Positions 22,277-34,078 of a stretch of 64,000 nt of DNA are shown piece by piece (within the stretch, counting starts at the first letter, position 1; each line of letters opens with the position of its first letter). The stretch spans positions 4,707,786 through 4,771,785 of the forward strand of contig QCXZ01000041.1 in NCBI GenBank assembly GCA_025024175.1. The letters run 5' to 3'. A program made the position numbers and the translations under genes. A model generated the notes under the pieces. It ran no database searches. It was given only the letters and a program-made list of their open reading frames with translations, and had not been told where the DNA came from. The DNA is from Rhyzopertha dominica (taxonomy: Eukaryota > Arthropoda > Insecta > Coleoptera > Bostrichidae).

Positions 22277-22408
22277 ATGACCAGTAGGAGGAATATTGCA
22301 GTGTGGAATTACTTAGACAAAATTAAGGTGCAAAATAGTACAATGCGAGCTCGATGCAAGAAGTGCAAAAAAGATATGCTTGCACTAGTAAAAACTATTT
22401 GTTATATT
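22277..22408 (+). pseudogene. BED zinc-finger N-terminus of a hAT transposase (fragment)
   Basis: From the ATG at 22277 the frame reads MTSRRNIAVWNYLDKI and then MRARCKKCKKDMLAL. The Trp-x2-Tyr and Cys-x2-Cys spacing is that of a BED finger, but the distal His pair is missing because coding similarity stops after about 44 residues. It confirms the hAT assignment and sets the element's coding strand. Confidence 0.6.
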
Positions 22409-22811
22409 ATGCTAAATATATAATTATCTAGTAAGTGCTGAATGAACGTCTTATTTATTGTTTTGTTGTATTGTACCAGAAATACAAATTTTTATGTTAT
22501 GATAAGTGTAAGATTTTTATTTGTTGTTTTAAAATGTTTGTAATTTATAGCCACAGAAAAAATATTAAGCTAATTATTAATTTCTATAACTGTTATATGG
22601 ATAAAAACTGGGCCTGGTTTTGAATTCAATTAATCTTTATGCAAATGTAAGGTGACATTATGTAGATATGTGATTACTAATAATCCTGTTTATCTATTTG
22701 TGGAGGGTAAACGAGCATAATAGTAATAATTAATGAATATCATACAATAGTCGTAAAAACACTGTTTAAAACAAATGATTTAAACATTTTGTTTTAATTA
22801 TGCCAACCCTG

Positions 22812-22984
22812 CTTTTCAGACGAACCGTTGCAGCTAGAGACAAACTGACACCACTGACATGCAGCAGGTTCACATTAGTAAATGAACATAAAATTAGCGT
22901 AATCGGAGACCATCAAGTTTCAAGGTGAAAAAACAGCAAAGGGGTTACTATGCTTTTTCGCAGTTTTCGGTGGAAATTATTTTT
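22812..22984 (+). repeat. Satellite monomer fragment trapped inside the hAT element
   Basis: This 173-base piece matches the first ~170 bases of the satellite unit at 50976 onward (TTTTCAGACGAACCGTTGCA.., CATAAAATTAGCGTAATCGG, GCAGTTTTCGGTGGAAATTA). It starts directly after one TGCCAACCCTG terminus and ends where the duplicated right-end sequence GCATAATAGTAATAATTAAT resumes. Confidence 0.85.
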
Positions 22985-23189
22985 GCATAATAGTAATAAT
23001 TAATGAATATCATACAATAGTCGTAAAAAAACACTGTTTAAAACCTTAGAAAAAAACACCGTTTAAAACAAATGATTTAAACATTTGTTTAAAACAAAGT
23101 TTTAAACAGAAGCGTTGCGTTGTTTTAAACAAGTTTAAAACATTCTGTTTTAAACATTTTGTTTTAATTATGCCAACCCTGATTTTTGA

Positions 23190-24528
23190 CATATGAAATC
23201 TGTCCATTATAACTGTGGTCTGAGATATCTAAATGCACTGAGCTACACAACACTATGAATTCAACTAATAATAAAGCTTCCAATTAACTCCGTGGGTAGC
23301 ATTTTGTTGCTACTGTTTAAATGCTGTTCGAAAGCTTTGAAACAACTCGTTCACAATTTTGTGCCACCAGGTTCTGCTTGGCATAATTAAGGTATAATTT
23401 CCAAGTAATCCTAACGCCAACAAACCTGTATCAAGTTTGTTCCAGCTCGTAATAGCGGGCGGTATATTATTTCGTCCTGTCTCCTTGGGAGTTCTAATCA
23501 AGTTACCTGTGCCGCATAAAACGCGCTACGAGGCACGAAACAAAAGGCGTCACGTATTCGAATTTCCGACAGCGTCTTCAATTGTTGAAACCCGACGACG
23601 GTCCGGGCCAGCGCACACACAAAAAAAAGATTTTAGGATCTCGCAAGTCATCCGGGCGTACAAAGGCTCCTTGCGCTTACAAATTTATTCGGGTTTACAC
23701 GAAGATCGTAAAATCTTAAAAGTCACGATTTCTAAATCGGGTCGTTAAATTTATGTATTTGTTCGGAAATGCGTCTCATTGGCGGGGAATCGGTGAAAAG
23801 AATTTGTTTTGGGGTNGNTAACGGACTCGCAGGGCAACAAAGATGAGTCGTCTCTTTCATAGAACACGTAGCTGTCAGCAGGGAAGAAGGCGAATAGGAA
23901 TTGGGTATTTGCCATGTATTTATATTTTATTAAATTGCATATCAATAGGTAGCATCTAATCCACAAAACAGCTGTGACAGCTTATAAATTCGAAAAAATT
24001 AATCGTAAGGTGTATTTTTAATATTAAAAATGTGAATATTTAAAGGGATCGCCAAAACGCGAACATATTGGCCGTGACGTCAGGTGTCTCGTAAATGGCC
24101 GCTTGTTTACATCTGGGGTCAGCGCCCCACGCGTCAGCCTCAGCCCGTCAATTTATCAGTTTGTTGTTTGCGTTCATTTTGCGGCAAGCGAATTTAAATA
24201 CGCCAAGAAAAAGTAAAATACTTATGAGTTACGACTTCATTGTTATGGAATTTGTACAGCGACGAGCGGTTCAACGCGGCGGAGATGAGGAACGTAAAAG
24301 GCACAGCATAAGTGAACTTTTTATCAAATTAACGTAGCATTGATAATTTGATCATAGTGGGTTGTTGGAAACATACTATTTGTAAACCTAAAAATGTAAG
24401 AATCAAAAATGTACCCTAAACTTGACATTTATTTTAGAGGTCAGAATAAATATAAATTGCCATTTATTTTCGGGACTCTTGCGGCTCGTTTCCGGTCTGG
24501 CTAACAGTCGAATATATGGGGAACAACG
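23190..24528. other. No gene recognised; GC-rich islands 23440-23730 and 24060-24310
   Basis: Two islands stay open for 103 (23437-23748) and 80 (24095-24337) codons on the plus strand, without recognisable domains. A consensus CRE-like TGACGTCA sits at 24075-24082. Ns at 23817 and 23819. Could be conserved regulatory DNA or old exons. Confidence 0.35.
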
Positions 24529-24927
24529 TCATTCTTTATTATAATGTTTCCCTCTATCAACTTTTAACGCATATAATTTTTCATATCCCCTTGAAGCTAT
24601 AACAAAATGGAAACTGAATGGTATATACTTATATCCCCAAAAAGAATAATAAAACTTACAGTAAGAATTAAGATTATCTTCACAACAGAAAAACAAACAT
24701 TGCGATTTCGGCATATCACGTCTAGGGGCCTTAAACAACTTTTTCATACATTGATAATCTCGAGGAACGGTTACAAAAATTTTGTTAGCTGTACTGACTG
24801 AAGTACTTTTATAACCATGTACAAAACAACACTTGTTTTGTTTTCCATACATAATAGATGCTTGTAAAACTACGCAAATCACTTTTTGGTGCGACCTCTT
24901 ACACCGTCCTTGCAATAAACACCACAC
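24529..24927 (-). pseudogene. Degenerate THAP-type zinc-finger coding sequence
   Basis: The minus strand is open for 132 codons. Residues about 33-83 read NKCCFVHGYKSTSVS, then NKIFVTVPRD and SQCLFFCCEDNLN. The order Cys..(Cys)..FVxVPRD..FCCEDHFN is that of a C2CH THAP finger, but the second Cys is Tyr (GYKST for GCKST) and the terminal His of the CCEDH block is Asn. Both changes would destroy zinc binding. THAP fingers occur in P-like and other transposases and in host regulators; nothing else in the neighbourhood lets me choose. No start context or partner domain was found. Confidence 0.5.
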
Positions 24928-26885
24928 AAATGCTTTTCCAATACAAGAATGATACTACACCATTAAACAGCACGCTCCTCGGTAATGTTTACGTGACACT
25001 TGACGTCACGAGTTTAATAACCTTGGATAGAAGCGTTTTGGCGGTGAATCCTAAGATTCGAATTTCAGACCTGGAATTCTCTACNTACAAATATTTTTTT
25101 GTTTTTTTAACATGGCGTACGGTATATATGTACTTCAAGATTCATTTTACGTAATTTTCAAAAAAAGTGATAATATCCAATTGGTGTTGGTACAGGAGCG
25201 AGTATTGATAAAAATTTAAGACTAAAAAATCTTCGGAAACTAATTTCAAATACTTTTAAAATGTCTTGGTCTGGTCTGTATTGATTCTTCAGTTTTGGGA
25301 AGAAGTCTGGTAAAATAAGATGTTCAGCAAAACGAGCGTACCGCTGCTGGCAATTTGTTCGAGTTAATTCTCCACAAGCTTATTAAGTAGTTTAGTTTGT
25401 TTTTTATTGATCCCAACAGGTTGCAATTTTGTCTCCATCATATATAATTCCGGCTGAATTAATGTTCATTATGTGTTGTACCAAAAACGTTGTTCCAAAT
25501 GAAGATGATAGTATATTTAATTTCTGTAAAATTTGCTGTATGTCAAATGTTTTTGTATTGAAGTCCATTCCTTAAAATAGCACAATGAAGTCTACCGAGA
25601 AATAGGGGCTAAACGTTGCAGCTAAACAAAGAAGTGAATAGCGTATTGATTCTTTTAAGTAATATGGGGCCTAAATGCCGAAAATTCAACCTAAAAAATG
25701 CTAGTAGATATCCACTCAAGGTCAATTAGTTCTATATAGATCATATATAGAACATCAACTTTTATATTACTTTACTTTTTTCGTCCTTGAATGAAATAAT
25801 TTGGCTTTGACGACCGCAAATGGAAACGGTTTTCCTGGTATACGACCCGGTGCATTAAGCCTTACAGCACCATCAAAGTTCTTTTATGATGGCATAGCTG
25901 TTAAAATTAAAAGAAACACACAGTTACATCAATATCTGTCAAAATGCTCAAACTAATTACTTTTTTAACTGCGCCACTGGTCTTGTTTTAGCATGTTCTT
26001 GTCCCATATTTATTGCATCATTAAGTTTGCATCAAGATTCTTGTACTATTTGTAACTTATGTTTGCCCTAAGCGTTTTACGACATGTACTGAGGCGGTTA
26101 AGTAAAAAAAGATAAGCGAGGCAATCACTTTATATTCATTTGCAGAAGTATGTAAGTGTTGTCCTTGACAAATTCAAAAATATATTTTAATAGTAAACTC
26201 AAAGTTTCGTTATTGTGTAAAAAAGTAACGATTTGCTACTTTGCGCTTTTTTACTATCCCGTATTGCTAGTTTTGCACGAAAGATCTATCTGTATCTGTA
26301 GTATGTAATTTACCAATGATTATTTTATATGGAATCGACACACAAAGTCATTGGAATACCATAATCTTTTTTGACAACATAATTTTTTAGAACATTGTCT
26401 ATCTGAATGCATGGTGCAAAATGGATTATTTTATTGCGTATTTATATTTTCAAAATTTTGTCATCCTTATTAAGAACGTGAGTTGGATGGCATGGAATTC
26501 TTCATCACCACGCTATTGTTGTCGTTGATAACCTTTCCCCAACAGAAATTGCGATAGGAGACAACTGGGCTGATTATGTGACACTTTTTCCAGTCTGCTG
26601 TGACCTGAAATTACGGGTGAACCGCGTTCGGCTCTCCGACAATGGAACTGCGTCAATTAGCCGCCACAATTTCGACCCGAAATGGAATTGCCACGCAACC
26701 GCACCAAATCCGTATCATCCATTAATGGCTGTGTTTATCTAGACTCGTGGACATTAACATATTACATGGCCATCTTTATGTAACTCAGGAACAGATGATG
26801 GATGTTGTCATTTCCTTTCCGTTGGAATTTGATTAGCTGCTCATTTTTTTTCACTGGGAGCATATTGGGTTAATTGTTTCTGTTG
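24928..26885. other. No gene identified; possible degraded coding on the minus strand 25200-26100
   Basis: Minus-strand translation between about 26100 and 25200 gives coherent but stop-ridden fragments (for example VRLNAPGRIPGKPFPFAVV and YARFAEHLILPDFFPKLKNQ) that look like a decayed transposase, but I cannot assign it. A GC-rich patch at 26500-26730 has no recognisable content. N at 25085. Confidence 0.35.
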
Positions 26886-27418
26886 TAGTACTCTACGTCT
26901 ACACCATTGTATACGTGTCAACTCCATTCTTATATCGAAACTGAACTGCTTATTTGGATTTTCTCCAAAATCAACTGATTTGTTAGAATCGTACTTAAGA
27001 CATAGACGTGTCTTTGTATCTTATAATCTTTTTAATTCTTTTTGTTTTATTCCTGAATCTGGTGTTCCTCAGGGTTCTAATCTGGGTCCGCTTCTCTCTC
27101 TACTGTTCATTAATGATATCTTTGAATCAATATCATCGAGTGCGTTATTATATGCAGATGATTTAAAGATTTACAGTACTGTCAACTAATGAGACGGATG
27201 CTAAGGCCTTACAAAATGATTTGGTAAGGGTCTCTGAGTGTAAGTGTAAGACTATATCTTTCACCAAGAGAATTTCTCCAATTCTATATCAGTACACTAT
27301 CGATGAAAACGTCTTAATGCGTGTAGTGACCATTAAAGATCTTGGTGTTATCTTGGATTCCAGGCTGACTTATACTGCCGATATTATAAACAGAACTTCG
27401 GAGTCTCTCAAGACAATG
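26886..27418 (+). mobile_element. CR1/Jockey-type LINE fragment, copy A
   Basis: Reads SGVPQGSNLGPLL, LLYADDLKIYS (RT active site) and, after a stop at 27187 and a frame change, DLGVILDSRLTY. Nearly identical to 28677-29211, sharing the same 5' junction TAGTACTCTACG. It is cut at 27418 by the composite repeat that follows. Confidence 0.85.
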
Positions 27419-28680
27419 TTAAATGATCTTTCCGTCTACCAGATGACAGTGTAAAAAATGGTAAGTAGTTTAGGATTGTACGCATTTAAAATAACTGTAT
27501 CTATATTCCCTTTAAGATTAATAATTTTTTTCCAAAATTATCGCTTTACATCAAGCTCTGTTTTTTAACAACACCATCACTATTGCGCGGCGGTAGTCTC
27601 GGGTGATATCTTTACTGGAATTCTTACATGCCTCAACAGGCCTAACCTGACCTGACCTGCCATAACCTTGGAGACTGTACCATTTATTTCTCAATTTTTA
27701 GTTCGATTTGATAGGACGCTGAGCCTTTCTTTTCTATGAACTTTCTCATTTCCTAGGCGCTGTTTCCTTATCCGGGTGAAGTAGTTCTTCAAAATATTTA
27801 ATTCATCTATTCATTATTTTGCTGCCTGNCAGATTGTGCCATATTCTTTGTATGATTTGTTATGCATTTCTTTNCTTATGATCTCCACATATGTACCAAA
27901 CTTCAAGTCCCTATTTCCTCCTNTACCAATTATTTTGTAGTTTTCGCTTGTTCTATCTACCAGATATCAAGTACTNTTTAACAAANGAATTAATACAAAT
28001 GTCAGAACTAAATTCTTTACAANTAATACTGTACAGATAACAATTCGAGATGTTCACATTCAATAATGAACCATGATGTTTACAACACACACCGTTTCAA
28101 ATTACTGTGACACTAAATTACTAATACACCTTAGTTCATATGATTAGGTACCACTTGTTTCAGAAAACCTACTGAAATAATACAACTTTCGAGTAAAGCA
28201 AAAAAGTGCTTAAAGGAAGATTTGTTTATGGGAAGGCTCCTCTTGATTATACCATACACAGTATGGAACCAGCAGGATATTTCATGTTCTGTTCGACCGA
28301 TTTTTCTGAAATTGTGCATGGGCCTATAGGTAATTAAAATGCATTTTCTGAAATTTTTTCAACTCCGTGTCAGCTCTCGTTTCCGAGATATGGAAAAGTC
28401 AAGGAAAAATGGTAATACCTAGCTTTTTTGTCCATTTTAGCTATAAAGAAAATTGGTTCCATTCTCTTCGTTCTTTCTCAGGCTCAATATCGTATTTACA
28501 CTTTTCTCATTAGGAAAAATAACCTTATCAATGATGTGCCTATTGACTCCCTTTCCATTGAAAAGAATGCAACTGGCACCCATATCTCGTAAACAAGAGT
28601 TGACACGGAGTTGAAAATAATTAGCCATATAGACCCATGCACAATTTCAGAAAAATCGGTCCAACAGAACCTGAAATAGT
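27419..28680. repeat. 1.26-kb composite repeat R, copy 1
   Basis: Matches 31901-33151 end to end apart from scattered substitutions, several Ns and small indels. Two parts can be seen. The first (about 27600-28000, minus strand) carries a decayed RTE-like LINE linker (a WHNLTGSKIMNRL..YFEELLHPD segment). The second (about 28250-28680) is an inverted-arm unit related to the ends of the DD41D elements at 34921 and 52305: TATGGAACCAGCAGGATATT at one arm and the complementary AACAGAACCTGAAATA at the other, but the outer part of the right arm is missing. Confidence 0.75.
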
Positions 28681-29690
28681 ACTCTACGTCTACACCATTG
28701 TATACGTGTCAACTCCATTCTTATATCCAAACTGAATCGCTTATTTGGATTTTCTCCAAAATCAACTGATTTGTTAGAATCGTACTTAAGACATAGACGT
28801 GTCTTTGTATGTTATAATCTTTTTAATTCTTTTTGTTTTATTCCTGAATCTGGTGTTCCTCAGGGTTCTAATCTGGGTCCGCTTCTCTTTCTACTGTTCA
28901 TTAATGATATCTTTGAACCAATATCATCGAGTGCGTTATTATATGCAGATGACTTAAAGATTTACAGTACTGTCAACTAATGAGACGGATGCTAAGGCCT
29001 TACAAAATGATTTGGTAAGGGTCTCTGAGTGTAAGTGTAAGACTATATCTTTCACCAAGAGAATTTCTCCAATTCTATATCAGCACACTATATCGATGAA
29101 AACGTCTTAATGCGTGTAGTGACCATTAAAGATCTTGGTGTTATCTTGGATTCCAGGCTGACTTATACTGCCGATATTATAAACAGAACTTCGGAGTCTC
29201 TCAAGACAATGGGTTTTGTGATCAGAAATTGTAGGTCCTTTACTAAAGTTAAATCTATATCTACGCTGTATATAGCCCTAGTTCGATCTAGATTGGAGTA
29301 TTGTTCCTTAATCTGGGGTCCGACGTATGCTGTCCATAAGGTTGCTGTAGAAAGGGTTCAGAGAAGCTGTTTAAAATTTATACATATGAAAACTCTTGGA
29401 AGTTATTCTGTGCGAGGCGCCGATCATGCTAGACTCCTGAGCAGTGTTGGCTTTTTTAATCAGATTGATGCGTCTGATTTACTACATAAGCTTAATATGG
29501 TAGTACCCCGTATGCAGTCGCGGCAAAGCTTTGTCTTTTTACTGCAACGAGCTCGAACCAACCTATTATACACTTCGCCTGTATATAAAATGTGCCAATG
29601 TTTTAACGCCATTTCTCACCTATGTGATATAAATTCTTATACGCTGGCGCGTGTTGTAGAAGTGGTGACGAACTTCTTCTACTAGTTAAG
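28677..29690 (+). mobile_element. CR1/Jockey-type LINE, copy A' with C-terminal part
   Basis: The first 535 bases repeat copy A. The copy then continues into the thumb and C-terminal part: MGFVIRNCRSF, LVRSRLEYCSLIWGP, VQRSCLKFI and VPRMQSRQSFVF.ARTN, with a stop at 29683-29685. Stop at 28978 and a frame change near 29095 inactivate it. 5'-truncated; the 3' end is not marked by a clear tail. Confidence 0.85.
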
Positions 29691-30834
29691 GAGGTGACAA
29701 TTTTCAGTCTGAATTTTGTACCCTGACTTTCAAGGATTTTGCTCAATTCATAAAGAGGTGATCAAATGCCATGACAACGCCCTAGTGATCATGCAACGAG
29801 AGCTTGACTGTAGTGTTCGTGCTTGTGCATTTAAATAACAAAAAAACTGGAAGTACACGAACTGGAAATAATACACAGCTGGTTTGAAATGGACGAAAGG
29901 CAGTAAAATTTTATGGACACTACCGAACGGCAGTCTGCATAAATTTATGTGTAACGATTAAATTAATCGTAGGCGACGTTCATGGACAAAGCTATACCTC
30001 ATTTCTCGTTCGATTTATTCCTCCCATTCGCGGGAGCTTTATTTACTCTACCGTAATCCTATATAGTTATCGTCTAACCGTACACCACTATATATCGAGT
30101 ATCCCACGTTTTGCTCTTAATAACAGATTCTTTCGACGTTGGCTGGCAAGAACAAAGGAAAGCCAACCGACCTAGTGAATGCACGGCATCAGGCAGGCAT
30201 GTGAATGTGTACGCGGATCAGGATAGCGCAGGTTGCACGGAATAAACTCCAAGCACCCCGTAATATGTCACTGTCGAGGAGGAAAACAAAGCGGTTCGGG
30301 CGTAAGGAGACGGAGAATTCTTCGCAGAGGGGTTGAAAAGGTAATAATTCATCTGTGGTAATCAGTACTCCATGAGGTATATATGGGACGAGGTCCAAGG
30401 AAACTTATCTTGCACTTGGAATAATGCACTAAGACATGATTCACATTGCTATTCACGACCAAAAACCGCCATTCATACTGAAGTGTAATGTCTTTCTTAA
30501 TGGAAATGGAATGTTACGAGGTTGCCAGGTGTATAAGAAGATGTTTAAAACGAGGACTGTTAGTAAGCGTCAGAAAATGTTTCCCGTCAAACTTATACTC
30601 ATACATACTTGTAAGGAAAAATTTATCTATACACAGACACCCCGCGTGTTCGTAAAATTTGTTGGGCTTCTTACACTCTTTCTGGTTTTATAATTTGTTG
30701 TTTCATGTCAAATATATGTATACAAGAAGAGATGGTTTCGAAAACCTGATCAGTACCAATCGAATTTTTCAACGAATCAGTGCATATTTTACAAGAGAGC
30801 ATGAAAAAGGACTTTGTTGATCAAATGAATCCCA
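29691..30834. other. No gene recognised
   Basis: Open stretches at 30189-30398 (minus) and 30436-30693 (plus) are short and anonymous; 30120-30340 is locally GC-rich. Nothing supports a gene. Confidence 0.4.
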
Positions 30835-31710
30835 ATGAAAATCCGAAATGATGTGCAAGAGGATAAATCGCGTACCAAGAAAAGAAAACTTAATCGTCTA
30901 AGCTACGATGAAAAAACTCTTATTTTGTCGATATATGAGAAGAGAAATGAGCGTGAAGAAAGCGCCCTACTAGAGACTTCCAATTTATTTGGAATACCAA
31001 AAACACCACGTGGCGACTGGTGAAATTTGGACCGTCACAAAGCAAAATTCAGTTGAATTAAAGCGCTGAAAAGAATGCTCCCAATTCAAGAAGACTGAAT
31101 TCGAAGAGCTGCATATGAATTTATGGCAAAAAAACTGTGCCTACAGTTAACTTGTGCTACAGAAATATACCTGAGAAGAATATTGTGTCAAAATTTCATA
31201 AAACATTTAAAAAAATTGGTTTCGCGTTTCATAGTATTAATAAACTAAACTGTTTAAGGGAAAGTAGCGTGGTGACAAGGTGGCGACATCGTTATCTACA
31301 AGAAATACCGAGAAGAAAATAAACAAATATTTTATTTAGACGAGACTTTGTTTGATACGCCTGAAATAGTCCAAAAGGGATGGACTGAAGGTTCTAGGAA
31401 ATGTGCTTTAATTTTTTCTTTATCCTCTAAAGGTAAAAGAATTACAATTTTGCATGTGATTTGTGCCTAATACATTACACAGAAAATCTAACTAGAAAAA
31501 TTTCAAAAGCTAGTGTTATTGCGTTTAACAATGCCAGTTACCATTCTGTGGTAGTTGATAAAGTTCCGAATAACAACAGTGAAACAAGCGAAGTTTGAGA
31601 ATTCCTAATTAAAGAAGAATTATATTTTGAAGAGCTTTATCCAAAGAAAGAATCATTTGTTGTCCTCAGAAGTAGCTCTGAAACTGTTTCACACGGACAT
31701 GAGTGTCGAA
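30835..31710 (+). pseudogene. IS630/Tc1-superfamily transposase remnant
   Basis: Frames broken by several stops read, in order, an N-terminal helical block (RLSYDEKTLILSIYEK.., LFGIPKT), the first catalytic block IFYLDETLFDTPE near 31327-31365, GKRITILHVI near 31433, and FNNASYHS near 31529-31552 followed by KVPNNNSETSEV and YFEELYPKKE. In related proteins the last block is DNASYHS, so the second catalytic Asp is Asn here. A stretch between the first and second blocks is missing. The same family is represented at 15693-15990. Confidence 0.75.
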
Positions 31711-31900
31711 ACCTTAAGACCCAACCAGCAACGTGGGAAACAGCCCTGAAAACAACATATTATCAACAACAACTACGAAAGCCTTCAAACCGAGAAAAAG
31801 GCTGTTACAACCTTGCGAATTGATTTGTTTACTGATAAATTGTTTGCCGAAGTAGTAAATTTTGTTTTAAATCTACTGATATTCATCTGCGACACAATAG

Positions 31901-33151
31901 TTAAATGATCTTTCCGTCTACCAGATGACAGTGTCAAAAATGGTAAGTAGTTTAGGATTGTACGCATTTAAAATAACTGTATCAATGTTCCCTTTAAGAT
32001 TAATAATTTTTTTCCAAAATTATCGTTTATATCAAGCTCTGTTTTTTTAACAACACCATCACTATTGCGCGGCGGTAGTCTCGGGTGATATCTTTACTGG
32101 AATTCTTACATGCCTCAACAGGCCTAACCTGACCTGACCTGCCATAACCTTGGAGACACCTGAAGTCTGTACCATTTATTTCTCAATTTTTAGTTCGATT
32201 TGACAGTACGCTGCAGCCTTTCTTTTCCATGAACTTTCTCATTTCCTCGGCGCTGTTTCCCTATCCGGGTGAAGCAGTTCTTCAAAATATTTCATTAATC
32301 TATTCATTATTTTGCTGCCTGTCAGATTGTGCCATATTCTTTATATGATTTGTTATGCATTTCTTTACTTATGATCTCCACATTTGTACCAAACCTCATG
32401 TCCCTATTTCCTCCTTTACCAATTATTTTGTAGTTTTCGCTTGTTCTATCTACCAGATATCAAGTACTCTTTAACAAATGAATTAATACAAATGTCAGAA
32501 CTAAATTCTTTACAACTAATACTCTACAGATAACAATTCGAGATGTTCACATTCAATAATGAACCATGATGTTTACAACACACACCGTTTCCCATTACTG
32601 TGACACTAAATCACTAATACACTTTAGTTCATATGATTAGGTACCACTTGTTTCAGAAAACCTACTGAAATAATACAACTTTCGAGTAAAGCAAAAAAGT
32701 GCTTAAAGGAAGATTTGTTTATGGGAAGGCTCCTCTTGATTATATCATACACAGTATGGAACCAGCAGGATATTTCAGGTTCTGTTCGACCGATTTTTCT
32801 GAAATTGCGCATGGGCCTATAGGTAATTAAAATACATTTTCTGAAATTTTTTCAACTCCGTGTCAGCTCTCGTTTCCGAGATATGGAAAAGTCAAGGAAA
32901 AATAGTAATACCTGGCTTTTTTTGTCCATTTTAGCTATAAAGAAAATTGGTTTCATTCTCTTCGTTCTTTCTCAGGCTCAATATCGTATTTACATCATCA
33001 GAAAAAATATCCTTTTGACTCCCTTTCCATTGAAAAGAATGCAACTGGCACCCATATCTCGTAAACAAGAGCTGACAAGAGTTGAAAATAATTAGCCATA
33101 TAGACCTATGCACAATTTCAGAAAAATCGGTCCAACAGAACCTGAAATAGT
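31901..33151. repeat. Composite repeat R, copy 2
   Basis: Second copy of 27419-28680 in the same orientation. It has about ten extra bases near 32157 and no Ns. It is preceded by unrelated sequence, not by the LINE segment that flanks copy 1, and runs directly into an AGT-repeat LINE tail at its right end. Confidence 0.8.
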
Positions 33152-33171
33152 AGTAGTAGTAGTAGTAGTAG
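33148..33171. repeat. (TAG)8 microsatellite forming the LINE tail
   Basis: Eight TAG triplets between the end of composite repeat R and the LINE 3' UTR. Triplet tails are common among CR1/Jockey-type LINEs. Confidence 0.9.
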
Positions 33172-34078
33172 TTTATTATTAACGGTTAACCATTTTACAA
33201 AACAATAAATCATACAGTATGTAGTATACAAGATGGTACATCCGATACATTCTAATTCTAATCCCCACTGAACATCAAAGAAACCAACAAATAAAAAAGA
33301 AAAAACGACATGTGCAAGCTACATGCGAATAGTTCGTGGAGTGATGTCCAATACGAAATAAATGAAATGAGCGTGACCTGTGATAAGTGGAGAAGTCGAT
33401 ACAAAACAGTAGTTCTGGACAGTCAACAGCACCAATAATCAATCTGCACAAAAAAGAAATCCCAGCAACAAATCTTCTATGCTTTAGTACTTGGACATCA
33501 CAGCTGGATAATGAAATGTTTCACGCGCGATCGAGAGCTTGAAGCCACACCGTCTCAAGAATCTCCTCTGCACCTGCTCCAGCGCATCAATATCACAATC
33601 ACAATATGGAGACCAAACCACACTAGCATATTCAAGGCCAGAACGAATCAGTGAACAGTACAGCGTCCAAAAAGATCCTATCGAGAAATCAGCTGAATTC
33701 CTAATAAGGAAACCAAGATTTCTATATCCCGTTGAACATATTTTCATTAAATGTATCTTAAAAGTCAACTTGCTATCAAAATAAACACCAACGTCCCTAA
33801 TGACCTCAACTCTACCAACCAATGCACCATTAACAGAATACTCAAATAATATATTAGATAAAAGTCTTCAGAACGTAATCACATAACATTTATCTGTATT
33901 CAGAACCAGGCCATTAATCCTAGTCCATTCAAAAAAACTATTGAGATCATCCTGAAGCCTACACTGATCAATTACAGAATTGCATGCCATAAAAAATTTT
34001 ATATCATCCGCAAACATTAAGAAATTACAGTACTTCACCACGGTATGCAAATCATTCACAAAGAGGACCACAATGAGA
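33148..34078 (-). mobile_element. CR1/Jockey-type LINE, 3' part, with (AGT)n tail
   Basis: On the minus strand: VLFVNDLHTVV and LMFADDIKFF (RT active site, FADD variant) at 34071-33985, NGLVLNTDKC near 33890, IRDVGVYFDSKLTF near 33800, LIRSGLEYASVVWSP near 33640 and VQRRFLRRCGFKL near 33550, ending at 33484. The frame is broken between 33868 and 33822. The 3' UTR ends in a triplet repeat (33148-33171). 5'-truncated next to 34078. Confidence 0.85.

Larger units (their letters stand above)
21893..23181 (+). mobile_element. hAT-type DNA transposon remnant, internally deleted, right end duplicated
   Basis: Terminal inverted repeats CAGGGTTGGCA (21893) and TGCCAACCCTG (ending 23181) with an 8-bp near-perfect duplication are the hAT hallmark. 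Many GTTTAAAAC-type motifs lie just inside both ends, like the subterminal transposase-binding repeats of hAT elements. A BED-finger coding relic lies at 22277-22408. A second complete right terminus ends at 22811. Between it and the outer right end sits a foreign satellite fragment (22812-22984). No RNase H-like catalytic domain is present, so the copy is non-autonomous. Confidence 0.85.

Noticed and set aside
24075..24082. TGACGTCA as a functional CRE
   Set aside because: A single 8-base match with no gene to regulate nearby.
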